9,472 nt of DNA from an uncultured Eubacteriales bacterium (GCA_900551355.1 URVR01000059.1:1-9472), one strand, 5' to 3'; positions 1 through 5,371 are shown, counted from the stretch's first letter. Program-made: numbers and translations. Notes: generated from the sequence alone by a model not told the origin.

Positions 1-47
1 CTACACTTATGCGATCGTCGGCAGCGTCAGATGTGTATAAGAGACAG
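1..47 (+). other. Illumina Nextera adapter left on the contig end (not biological)
   Basis: Positions 1-6 are the end of the P5 oligonucleotide (CTACAC). Positions 7-14 (TTATGCGA) sit exactly where the i5 index belongs and match, from memory, the Nextera S522 index. Positions 15-28 are TCGTCGGCAGCGTC, and 29-47 are the 19-base Tn5 mosaic end AGATGTGTATAAGAGACAG. The pieces follow in the order and spacing of a Nextera library molecule, so this is untrimmed adapter at the end of an assembled contig. Translated from position 31 it gives the peptide MCIRDR, a known contaminant start in predicted proteins. Genomic sequence begins at about 48. Confidence 0.98.
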
Positions 48-81
48 GTACACGACCCCCGAAAATTCCGCACCCATTGTC

Positions 82-924
82 TTACACCTCCGTCAAAAAG
101 TACACCATCTCCGCGCCCAGACCCGGCACGGAAACGGTGTCCGTATTTTTGGACACCTGCTCCCAGTCGGCGTTGAGATACTCCGTCTCGGGCCGCTTGA
201 GCGCCCCGCCGTGGTAGTACCACCGGCCACCGACTTTTTCCCCGCCTTTGGTGATATACTTGCAGACATACCCGACGGCTGCGCCGTACTCGCCGTACAC
301 CGCAATAGCCGTCGTGAAGCCCCACGGCCACCGGGGCAGGTTGTATATGATCTGCCCCGACTGCGTCTTGTGGCCGCTGTCGCAGCCCTCCACGGCCCCA
401 TTAAAGAAGCCGTGGAAGTGTATAGCCCCGTCCTTGTGCCGTTCCGGCACGAGGACGTAGGCCAGCCCGGCCCGGCGCACCATGTTATCCAGCCAATTCT
501 TCGTGACCCGCATAACCTCCCGGTCGTTCCAGCGGTCGACCCGCTGGCGGTCAAAGGTTAGGGTCACGAAGAATTTGAAGTCGTTGGCAAGCGCAAGGTC
601 TGTCACCGCAGCCGCCGCCCGGCGGCGGGCGCGGTTCAGGTTGGCCGCCGCCCGCGCCTGTTCCGCTGCCGTCGGCCCGCCGTCTCCCTCAACGCCCAGC
701 CGCTCCGTGACGGCATATTCGTCCTCCGGATTTGGTACCAAGACGGGCTGTAATTTACTGCGCGGCAAAGCCTCCTCGTACCCCGGTATGCGGAATATGC
801 ACCTATCGGCGCACATCACCCGCGCCACCCCGGAGGGGTAACGCTTGATGATGGTATTGCACCGGATACCGTCCGGTGGAACGCTGCCCGGTAATAAGTG
901 GTTTTCTGGTACGAATTCCCTCAT
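82..924 (-). CDS. HUH-family rolling-circle replication initiator (Rep)
   Basis: A 280-residue protein that should nick one strand at a replication origin and start rolling-circle replication of a plasmid, phage or integrated element. Three motifs of the HUH Rep class are in the usual order: motif 1 FFVTLTFD (residues 118-125); motif 2 with the metal-binding pair H169-F-H171 in AIHFHGFF; and motif 3 YVCKYITKG (219-227), whose Tyr219 or Tyr223 is the likely nicking residue. The layout resembles the ORF2/G2P-type replication proteins found in Clostridia and distantly Microviridae VP4. Residues 85-107 are Ala/Arg-rich. ATG 924 is the first start after an in-frame stop at 952-954. No Shine-Dalgarno sequence precedes it, so the start is less certain than the family. 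The reading frame is complete and stops 34 bp from the adapter. Host element type (plasmid, phage or IME) cannot be told from this gene alone. Confidence 0.85.
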   Translation of the reverse strand: MREFVPENHLLPGSVPPDGIRCNTIIKRYPSGVARVMCADRCIFRIPGYEEALPRSKLQPVLVPNPEDEYAVTERLGVEGDGGPTAAEQARAAANLNRARRRAAAAVTDLALANDFKFFVTLTFDRQRVDRWNDREVMRVTKNWLDNMVRRAGLAYVLVPERHKDGAIHFHGFFNGAVEGCDSGHKTQSGQIIYNLPRWPWGFTTAIAVYGEYGAAVGYVCKYITKGGEKVGGRWYYHGGALKRPETEYLNADWEQVSKNTDTVSVPGLGAEMVYFLTEV

Positions 925-969
925 GGCTCTGCTGCTGACGAAATTCTGTCCCTATATCAAGTAAAGGGG

Positions 970-1640
970 GGCCGCATCCGTATCTTTCGCCGCCCGCATG
1001 GGGCCCGGCGCAGCAAGCGCCGGGGCCCGCCCTCGGGCGGCGTTGTTCCGCGCGGCCATCGGGCCGCTGCGGAACATCTGCGGTATGCGCGGCAGTGCGC
1101 GCCCCTCTCGCTCCGGCTGCCGCCCGCCGCCCTGCCCTCGCGGGCGCTGGCGGCGGCCCGCCGTCGCTCGGGGCTTCGCTGGGCCTTGCCCGTCGGGTTC
1201 CCCTCCGCGCGGCCCGCTCCGCCTGTCGGGCGCGCGCCGCGCCCGTCGCTCGGGGGCCTTGCCGCCCGCTGCCCGTCGGGCCTCCCTCCGCGCTGCGGCG
1301 CTCCGGCTGGCCCGGTTCCTCGGGCCGTTTCCCTTGCCCGGCCTTGCCCTCCGGGCGGCTGCGGGCTGCCTTGCGTCGCCCTTGCGCCCCTCCGGGCGCG
1401 GCCCTTGCGCCCCGCGGGCCGGGGGCGGCCCTCGCGGGCCGCTCCTCGCTTCGGCCCGGCCCGCTGCGGCGGGCCGCTGCGGCGCTTCGCGCCTTGCCCT
1501 CGCTCCTCCCGCGCGGGCGCTGTGCGGGCCTGCGGCCCGCGCTTTTACGCGCCGCGCCCGCGCGTCTTTGGGGCTGGGGGTCGTGGGCCCTGCGGGGCCC
1601 GTGTTGTTCATGGCCGCCAGCGGCGGCCATACAGCCGCCC
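970..1640. other. Extremely GC-rich, hairpin-dense region upstream of rep
   Basis: About 650 bp made almost entirely of G and C, far above the flanking genes. Reading frames stay open on both strands simply because stop codons are rare, and their products are low-complexity Arg/Ala/Pro/Gly, so I do not call them genes. Inverted repeats are frequent: 1001-1028 (11-bp stem with one bulged G, loop AGCAA); 1044-1076 (14-bp stem with one bulged T, loop ATCG); 1124-1156 (8-bp outer stem); 1458-1475 and 1524-1540 (7-bp stems, loops TGCG and TGC); 1585-1600 (6-bp stem, loop TGCG). Two GC-rich blocks starting at 1161 and 1243 are imperfect copies about 82 bp apart. Beside an HUH rep, candidate roles are a double- or single-strand origin or a long structured leader RNA. 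Which of these, if any, is not shown. Confidence 0.6.
1610..1630. repeat. Perfect 9-bp inverted repeat (hairpin) beside the GC-rich region
   Basis: ATGGCCGCC (1610-1618) and GGCGGCCAT (1622-1630) are exact reverse complements around the 3-base loop AGC. A GAACAA half-site (1604-1609, minus strand) touches its left side. A short hairpin upstream of an HUH rep is a candidate nick or origin structure, but no nick-site consensus for this Rep is known to me. Confidence 0.6.
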
Positions 1641-1771
1641 AAAACTTGATAGGAACAAAAAAAACAATCCGGCGCACCCCCTCCGGGGTACCACCGAATT
1701 GAACAAAACGGCCATATATTTTGTTCAATTAAGTATACCCTCGCATTTTCGGCAGGCGCTTCCCTCCTGGC

Positions 1772-1800
1772 ATCGTATCAGCGTTTTACGGCGCTGTCAA
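1772..1800 (-). promoter_or_regulatory. Possible sigma-A promoter facing the GC-rich region and rep
   Basis: On the minus strand TTGACA (1795-1800) is a perfect -35 box, followed after exactly 17 bp by TACGAT (1772-1777) as a -10 box. Transcripts would start near 1765 and run through the inverted repeat and the GC-rich region for about 840 nt before reaching the rep start codon. The adjoining GAACAA repeats at 1805-1827 could act as an operator. An AGGAGGG at 1762-1768 is followed only by a 5-codon frame starting at 1746. Confidence 0.4.
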
Positions 1801-1904
1801 GATTGAACAAAATAATTGTTCTTGTTCAGTCCGTGCAGCAGCGGTGGTCTTCGGTGGAACTGCGTCTACCTGGCAAGCTGCTCAACGATACAAGCCTACT
1901 ATCT

Positions 1905-1944
1905 GGCAGCGTGTGTGACTACTGTTCACACACGCTGCCTTTTT
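1905..1944 (+). terminator. Strong Rho-independent terminator (plus strand)
   Basis: GGCAGCGTGTGTGA (1905-1918) pairs perfectly with TCACACACGCTGCC (1926-1939) around a 7-base loop, followed by TTTTT (1940-1944). The T run is only on the plus-strand side. No protein-coding gene is evident upstream on that strand, so it may end a small RNA or a transcript belonging to the rep element. Confidence 0.8.
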
Positions 1945-2052
1945 CCCGCGCAAACAGAACTTGCAGCAAGCGTCTCTTTTGCGCTCTCCCCTGCACTCCT
2001 CTCTGGTAGATGTCTCCAGCATAGACGAAAGCACCGGCCTGATGGTCGGTGC
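1945..2052. other. Gene-free spacer with a second hairpin
   Basis: No convincing gene lies between the plus-strand terminator and the end of the TfoX gene. The one structure seen is a 9-bp stem at 2031-2052 (GCACCGGCC against GGTCGGTGC, one G-T pair, loop TGAT) directly abutting the larger stem at 2051-2090. A minus-strand frame starting at 2094 has no ribosome site and runs through both stems, so I do not call it. Confidence 0.5.
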
Positions 2053-2090
2053 AACAGCAAAGGACGGCTTGCGCCGTCCTTTGCTGTTGC
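2051..2090. terminator. 18-bp perfect stem-loop, likely terminator of the ptb-tfoX unit
   Basis: GCAACAGCAAAGGACGGC (2051-2068) and its exact complement (2073-2090) enclose the loop TTGC, starting 5 bp after the tfoX-like stop codon. The A and T runs inside the stem (AAAGGACGGC...GCCGTCCTTT) are typical of bidirectional terminators. The plus-strand side is followed by a T-rich tract (2091-2107); on the minus strand there is no further T run. Confidence 0.65.
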
Positions 2091-2094
2091 TCAT

Positions 2095-2412
2095 TCATTT
2101 CTTCTTTCTCGGCTTCGGCAGCGGCGTGGCGCCCTCGGCGAGCCGCAGCACCTGCTCCGTCAGCTCACGATCCTCCACGTCCAGCATGTAGTGCTCCTTC
2201 GCCCCCTCGTAGGGGCAGCCGCAGGGTGCATCCCGCATCAGATCGTCCAAAACCGGCAGTTTTTTCACAAAAACCGTGTTATCACACACCAGAAGTACCG
2301 GTTTTTCGTTGAGATACACCATGTACTCCCCGAACATTTTCCGGCTGCGCACGTCCCACAGCGGCGGGAGCTGCTCCAGCACAAAGGCCAGATAATCGGC
2401 GGATGTCGCCAT
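2095..2412 (-). CDS. TfoX/Sxy N-terminal-domain family protein
   Basis: A 105-residue protein covering a single TfoX N-terminal domain. The family signature RKMFGEYMVYLNEKPV is at residues 24-39, followed by LLVCDNTVFVKKLP and a Lys/Arg-rich C-terminus (KPRKKK). Full-length TfoX/Sxy regulates competence in Gammaproteobacteria; stand-alone N-terminal domains are widespread in Firmicutes and have no established role, so no competence function is claimed. The ATG lies only 4 bp past the ptb stop codon, with a weak AAGG ribosome site inside the end of ptb, so the gene is probably co-transcribed and translationally coupled with ptb. Confidence 0.85.
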   Translation of the reverse strand: MATSADYLAFVLEQLPPLWDVRSRKMFGEYMVYLNEKPVLLVCDNTVFVKKLPVLDDLMRDAPCGCPYEGAKEHYMLDVEDRELTEQVLRLAEGATPLPKPRKKK

Positions 2413-2416
2413 GTGT

Positions 2417-3319
2417 TTACGCCTTCAGGCAGCGCAGCACGGCCATCAGGATGGAGTAGTACTTGCTGTCAGGCGTATCGGCGCGGCTGGTAATGATCAC
2501 CGGGCAGGACGCGCCGCAGATGGTGCTGGCCATGGTCTTCCCCGCAATGTAGGTGCAGGCCTTGTACAGCACGTTGCCGATCTCGATGAACGGCACCAGC
2601 AGGATGTCCGCCTGACCGGCCACGGGATCGTGGATGGCCTTGTGCTTCACGGACTCCATGGAGATGGCGCCGTCCAGCGCCAGCGGGCCGGAGATGATGC
2701 AGCCCTCCACGCCCCGCTCCGCGATGGCCTTGGCAGACACGGTGGACGGCATCTTGTCGGTCACGTTTTCCACGGCGGACAGCACGGCCACCTTGGGGCA
2801 GTCGATGCCCAGCGCGCGGGCCACAGGCAGCGCGTTCTCCACGATGCCGATCTGGGTCTCCACATCGGGGGCGATGTTGATGGCGGCATCGGTGATCATA
2901 ATGAAGCGGCCCTCATACTCAAAAATGCCGCACTGGCTGACAAGACGGCGGCCGCCGGTGGGGATCAGGCCCGTTTCCTTGTTCAGGATGGCGCGGGCGA
3001 AGTTGGAGGTCTGCAGGATGCCCTTCATGGGGATGTCGGCCTTCCCTTCCCGCACCAGCTGCACGGCGACCTTGGCGGCCTCCAGCTCCTCACCGTCGAA
3101 GTCCACAATCTCGTAGTCCTTCTCGCTCTCGCCCATCTCATGCAGCATGGCGATGATCTCGTCCTTCTTGCCCACCAGTGTGCCCTCGACAACACCCTTG
3201 CGGCGTGCGTTCACCACGGCGGACAGGGCCGGCTCGTCATGGGCATTGGCCAGCGCGATGCGCTTTTTCATATTCTGGCTCAGCACATAGTTTTCCAGTT
3301 CCTTGAAATTGGTCAGCAT
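2417..3319 (-). CDS. ptb: Phosphate butyryltransferase
   Basis: A 300-residue cytosolic enzyme of the phosphate acetyl/butyryltransferase family. It converts butyryl-CoA and phosphate to butyryl phosphate and CoA, which butyrate kinase can then use to make ATP and butyrate. Family features are TDAAINIAPD (residues 143-152), VAVLSAVENVTDKMPST (177-193), SGPLALDGA (210-218) and GASCPVIITSRAD (269-281). The length matches Ptb rather than the longer or multidomain Pta forms. TGGAGG (3329-3334 on the plus coordinate) precedes the ATG at a 9-base distance, and a near-consensus promoter lies upstream. Its usual partner buk is not adjacent; a TfoX-domain gene follows instead. Related branched-chain acyl-CoA phosphotransferases cannot be excluded from sequence alone. 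Confidence 0.88.
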   Translation of the reverse strand: MLTNFKELENYVLSQNMKKRIALANAHDEPALSAVVNARRKGVVEGTLVGKKDEIIAMLHEMGESEKDYEIVDFDGEELEAAKVAVQLVREGKADIPMKGILQTSNFARAILNKETGLIPTGGRRLVSQCGIFEYEGRFIMITDAAINIAPDVETQIGIVENALPVARALGIDCPKVAVLSAVENVTDKMPSTVSAKAIAERGVEGCIISGPLALDGAISMESVKHKAIHDPVAGQADILLVPFIEIGNVLYKACTYIAGKTMASTICGASCPVIITSRADTPDSKYYSILMAVLRCLKA

Positions 3320-3378
3320 ATCGGTATACCTCCACGAAATTTGTTCCGGTTCTCGCTGTTCATGCTTTGATGCGGCCT

Positions 3379-3407
3379 ATTATACGCTTTTCCCCGGCAA
3401 AAGACAA
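3379..3407 (-). promoter_or_regulatory. Sigma-A promoter of ptb, with an operator-like palindrome
   Basis: On the minus strand TTGTCT (3402-3407) and a perfect TATAAT (3379-3384) are separated by 17 bp. The palindrome CCGGCA (3394-3399) / TGCCGG (3411-3416), with an 11-bp spacer, brackets the -35 box and could be a repressor site. Confidence 0.75.
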
Positions 3408-3426
3408 CCATGCCGGAAACATTTTC

Positions 3427-3455
3427 TTGCAAACCGCACTGTTTTAGGGTATACT
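3427..3455 (+). promoter_or_regulatory. Sigma-A promoter of the small membrane protein gene
   Basis: TTGCAA (3427-3432) and TATACT (3450-3455) are 17 bp apart on the plus strand. They are divergent from the ptb promoter, with 19 bp between the two -35 boxes, and predict a 5-prime leader of about 20 nt before the AGGAGG site. Confidence 0.75.
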
Positions 3456-3483
3456 GATGAAAATATATGCAGGAGGTCCTCCA

Positions 3484-3795
3484 ATGTTCTGGGATATTCT
3501 TTTCTACGGCATCATCATCGTGGGCGCCGTTCTGATGATCGCGCTGACGGCCTATCGCATCGACTGGGCCAGACATCCCGAGAAGTATAAGGACATTGCC
3601 GAGGACCCGGAAAAGCTGGCCTACCGCCAGAAGAAGGAGGCGGACAAAAAGGCCGCCGCCAAGAAGGCCAAGGAGAAGGAAAAGGCCCTGAAGCGCCAGA
3701 AGCGGGTGGACAAGGTCAACCACTACCGCGCCATCAACGGCAAGGGTCCCATTGGTCTGGACGGTAAGCCTAAGGACACCAAAAAGAAAAAGTGA
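3484..3795 (+). CDS. Small single-pass membrane protein with a lysine-rich tail (unknown function)
   Basis: I do not recognise a family. The start is set by a perfect AGGAGG (3471-3476) 7 bp before ATG 3484; an in-frame ATG at 3457 lies upstream of this site and is unlikely. The 103-residue product has one hydrophobic segment at about residues 3-23, then a highly charged tail rich in Lys, Glu and Ala (about 45-80) with coiled-coil or helical character, ending in DTKKKK. Positive charges after the membrane segment predict a cytoplasmic C-terminus. The gene has its own promoter, divergent from ptb, and a strong terminator, so it is monocistronic. A membrane-anchored nucleic-acid or ribosome-binding role is only a guess from charge. 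Confidence 0.8.
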   Translation: MFWDILFYGIIIVGAVLMIALTAYRIDWARHPEKYKDIAEDPEKLAYRQKKEADKKAAAKKAKEKEKALKRQKRVDKVNHYRAINGKGPIGLDGKPKDTKKKK

Positions 3796-3798
3796 CGC

Positions 3799-3830
3799 AA
3801 AAGCACCGCGGCGTATGCCGCGGTGCTTTT
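3799..3830. terminator. Bidirectional terminator between convergent genes
   Basis: AAAAGCACCGCGGC (3799-3812) pairs perfectly with GCCGCGGTGCTTTT (3817-3830) around the loop GTAT. The flanking A and T runs make it work in both directions, ending the small membrane-protein gene (stop at 3795) and the DUF4364 gene (stop at 3839). Confidence 0.9.
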
Positions 3831-3838
3831 CTCATCCT

Positions 3839-4369
3839 TCAGTCGTTCTTTTCGCCGCACAGCAGCTCCGTCAGCTGCGCGTACAGCCGCTCCGGCTCCC
3901 GCTGGAACCGCCGGGCCAGTCCGTCCGCCGTAGGGCGGTCCGCCACCATCAGCTGCAGCTCCATCAGCTGGTCCACATCGTCATGCAGCGCCAGCGTCAC
4001 CGTGTACGTCCCGTTCTCCCGCTCTGTCACGCGGCTCTGCACCTGGGCGCGCCGCAGCGCCGCCCGGTTGTAGGCAGCGATGTTCTTATCCGACCGCTGC
4101 CGCACGGAGTACGGCAGGCTGGACTCGCAGATCTGGCTGTTCTTCAGCCCCTTCTCCGTGATGACATACCGTCCGTCCTCCGTCAGGCGCAGATGCTCCG
4201 TTTTCACCAGATCGTTCAGACACTCGGCATAGTCGAAATAGTCGATGCCGTCGTCGCACATGGTCAGATCCTGCATCTCTGCCGGTGCCAGCGGCTCCGT
4301 GACCCGGGCCGCGATATATAAAATGAGGAACTTGATCTCCAGCTTGTCCTGGATGAAGCCGATACCCAT
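3839..4369 (-). CDS. DUF4364 family protein
   Basis: A 176-residue protein matching the Clostridia-type DUF4364 family. The N-terminal part (residues 8-75, including DKLEIKFLILYIAARV, the acidic stretch CDDGIDYFDYAECLNDL and a LTEDGRYVITEKG wing-like hairpin) reads like a winged-helix fold similar to small transcription regulators. The C-terminal half (about 88-172) carries the rest of the family. The function is unestablished; DNA binding is an inference from the fold-like pattern. An upstream in-frame ATG exists at 4444, but it lies ahead of the promoter. ATG 4369 follows a GGGAGG-like ribosome site and begins the conserved MGIGFIQDKLE, so it is preferred. Confidence 0.85.
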   Translation of the reverse strand: MGIGFIQDKLEIKFLILYIAARVTEPLAPAEMQDLTMCDDGIDYFDYAECLNDLVKTEHLRLTEDGRYVITEKGLKNSQICESSLPYSVRQRSDKNIAAYNRAALRRAQVQSRVTERENGTYTVTLALHDDVDQLMELQLMVADRPTADGLARRFQREPERLYAQLTELLCGEKND

Positions 4370-4399
4370 GGTGGCTCCCCTCCCCTGCGGTTTTTCTCT

Positions 4400-4428
4400 A
4401 TTATACGCAAACCCGCCGGATTTGTAAA
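4400..4428 (-). promoter_or_regulatory. Sigma-A promoter of the DUF4364 gene
   Basis: On the minus strand TTTACA (4423-4428), a 17-bp spacer and a perfect TATAAT (4400-4405) lie 31 bp before the ATG. This promoter is what decides against the longer start at 4444. Confidence 0.8.
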
Positions 4429-4452
4429 GAGCTGACCCCCGCAAGCCTCGAA

Positions 4453-4480
4453 GGGAGCCGCGCCGGATGGCGCGGCTCCC
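4453..4480 (-). terminator. Stem-loop after the cysteine-rich protein gene
   Basis: GGGAGCCGCGCC and GGCGCGGCTCCC (4453-4464 and 4469-4480) form a perfect 12-bp stem with a 4-base loop, 6 bp after the stop codon. The following minus-strand bases are TTCG rather than a long T run, so termination may be partial. Confidence 0.6.
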
Positions 4481-4486
4481 CCGTTC

Positions 4487-5326
4487 TCAATGGCAGGCGC
4501 AGTAATTGCGCGTACTGTTGTAGTCGTTGGGCGCTTCCACCGTGTTGGGCGGGAAGAACTCGTTGACCGGGAACGCCACGCTGCGGAACAGGCCGCAGGG
4601 ATCCTCCTGCGCGTCGCAGGGACACTCGGACTGGGGCACGCAGTAGTCGTACACCGGGATCAGCAGCTGCGTATCCCGCTCCAGCCGCACCAGCGTGAAC
4701 TGCCCCAGCGTCACATAGAACCGCCGGCTGGCGCTGTCGTCAAACACCAGCTCCTGCCCGAAGCTCTGGGCGATGAAGGACGGGATCTCCGTCAGCCGCC
4801 CGCAGTCGCAGGTCGGCGCCGGCGGGCAGTCCGTCACCTTGGTGTCCAGCACGATGGGATCCACCGCCTCCACCACGGCGATGGGCAGATTCGTCCGCAT
4901 CCGGCTGGGAATGTCCAGCTCATCGAACGCCGTGTCGGAGGAGAAGATCTTGGCGTTCCCCTCGCTGCCGAACAGGATGCAGCGCTTGTCGAACACGCAC
5001 AGGCCCTCGGCCTCGGTATAGCGGGGCGTACCGGTGCAGACCTGCAGCGTCACCCGGTAGAAAAACCGCATGTCGATGGAGTAGAACCCCCGGTTGAACG
5101 TCACCGGCTCCACATCCGTGTAGATATACAGCAGCTCCGCCGTGCCGCCCTTGATCATCTGGGAGGTGCTCAGCACTCCCTGGGCGGTCACGGTGGGATA
5201 AAACCGCAGATCCTCCACACAGTCCTTGTCGCGGCAGGAATCGAAGATCTTCCGTGTATGGACGCAAACGGACTCGCGCACGCTGCTCAGATCGCAGACC
5301 GGGCCCGGCATCAGATTCTCAGGCAT
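4487..5326 (-). CDS. Cysteine-rich conserved-type protein of unknown function, possible spore-surface protein
   Basis: A 279-residue protein with 16 cysteines (residues 11, 21, 31, 36, 97, 110, 116, 167, 173, 175, 229, 235, 237, 244, 276 and 278), several as CxC pairs including the C-terminal CAC. No signal peptide or membrane segment is visible. The N-terminal stretch VCVHTRKIFDSCRDKDC (20-36) resembles clostridial hypothetical proteins, but I cannot name the family. The rest alternates hydrophobic and polar residues, suggesting beta structure. ATG 5326 is chosen because AGGAGG (5334-5339) stands 7 bp before it; an in-frame ATG at 5368 has no such site. Many cysteines in a non-secreted protein of a spore former, plus a mother-cell-like promoter element upstream, suggest a disulfide-linked spore coat or exosporium component. 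That is inference only; metal binding is an alternative. Confidence 0.75.
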   Translation of the reverse strand: MPENLMPGPVCDLSSVRESVCVHTRKIFDSCRDKDCVEDLRFYPTVTAQGVLSTSQMIKGGTAELLYIYTDVEPVTFNRGFYSIDMRFFYRVTLQVCTGTPRYTEAEGLCVFDKRCILFGSEGNAKIFSSDTAFDELDIPSRMRTNLPIAVVEAVDPIVLDTKVTDCPPAPTCDCGRLTEIPSFIAQSFGQELVFDDSASRRFYVTLGQFTLVRLERDTQLLIPVYDYCVPQSECPCDAQEDPCGLFRSVAFPVNEFFPPNTVEAPNDYNSTRNYCACH

Positions 5327-5371
5327 GGTATGACCTCCTAATAAGTACTGAAAGAATGGCTCTTTCAATAC

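Larger units (their letters stand above)
1604..1828. repeat. Cluster of seven GAACAA repeats, including a 12-bp perfect inverted repeat
   Basis: GAACAA occurs seven times in this 225-bp segment, in both orientations: 1604-1609 (minus), 1653-1658 (plus), 1701-1706 (plus), 1721-1726 (minus), 1805-1810 (plus), 1816-1821 (minus) and 1822-1827 (minus). Two copies form the arms AATTGAACAAAA (1697-1708) and TTTTGTTCAATT (1719-1730), exact reverse complements around a 10-bp spacer. The extended word ATTGAACAAAA recurs at 1802-1812. Such repeats upstream of rep fit Rep iterons or operators of an element-encoded repressor. The binding protein is not in the window. Confidence 0.65.

Noticed and set aside
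31..561. Plus-strand frame starting MCIRDR
   Set aside because: Its start codon lies in the sequencing adapter, and the rest is antisense to rep.
1697..1730. dif/Xer site at the 12-bp palindrome
   Set aside because: The spacer is 10 bp instead of about 6, and the arms do not resemble Firmicutes dif half-sites.
898..1806. Several long frames on both strands across the GC-rich region
   Set aside because: All are low-complexity Arg/Ala/Pro/Gly; they stay open because stop codons are rare in such GC-rich DNA. No domain is recognisable.
1701..1827. LexA (SOS) boxes in the GAAC/GTTC repeats
   Set aside because: Spacing between GAAC and GTTC is 9 bp or more; the Firmicutes LexA box needs 4 bp.
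1848..1872. T-box-like sequence GGTGGAACTGCG
   Set aside because: It differs from the T-box core (GGTGGNACCGCG) at a conserved base. No specifier stem or aminoacyl-tRNA-related gene is nearby on that strand.
1882..2094. Minus-strand 70-codon frame directly after the TfoX gene
   Set aside because: It has no ribosome site and reads through both strong stem-loops, with a composition typical of noncoding DNA.
2411..3370. Plus-strand frame of 319 codons
   Set aside because: His/Gly/Asp-rich antisense of ptb, with no family signature.
4490..5341. Plus-strand frame of 283 codons
   Set aside because: Antisense of the cysteine-rich protein gene, which has its own AGGAGG site and terminator stem.
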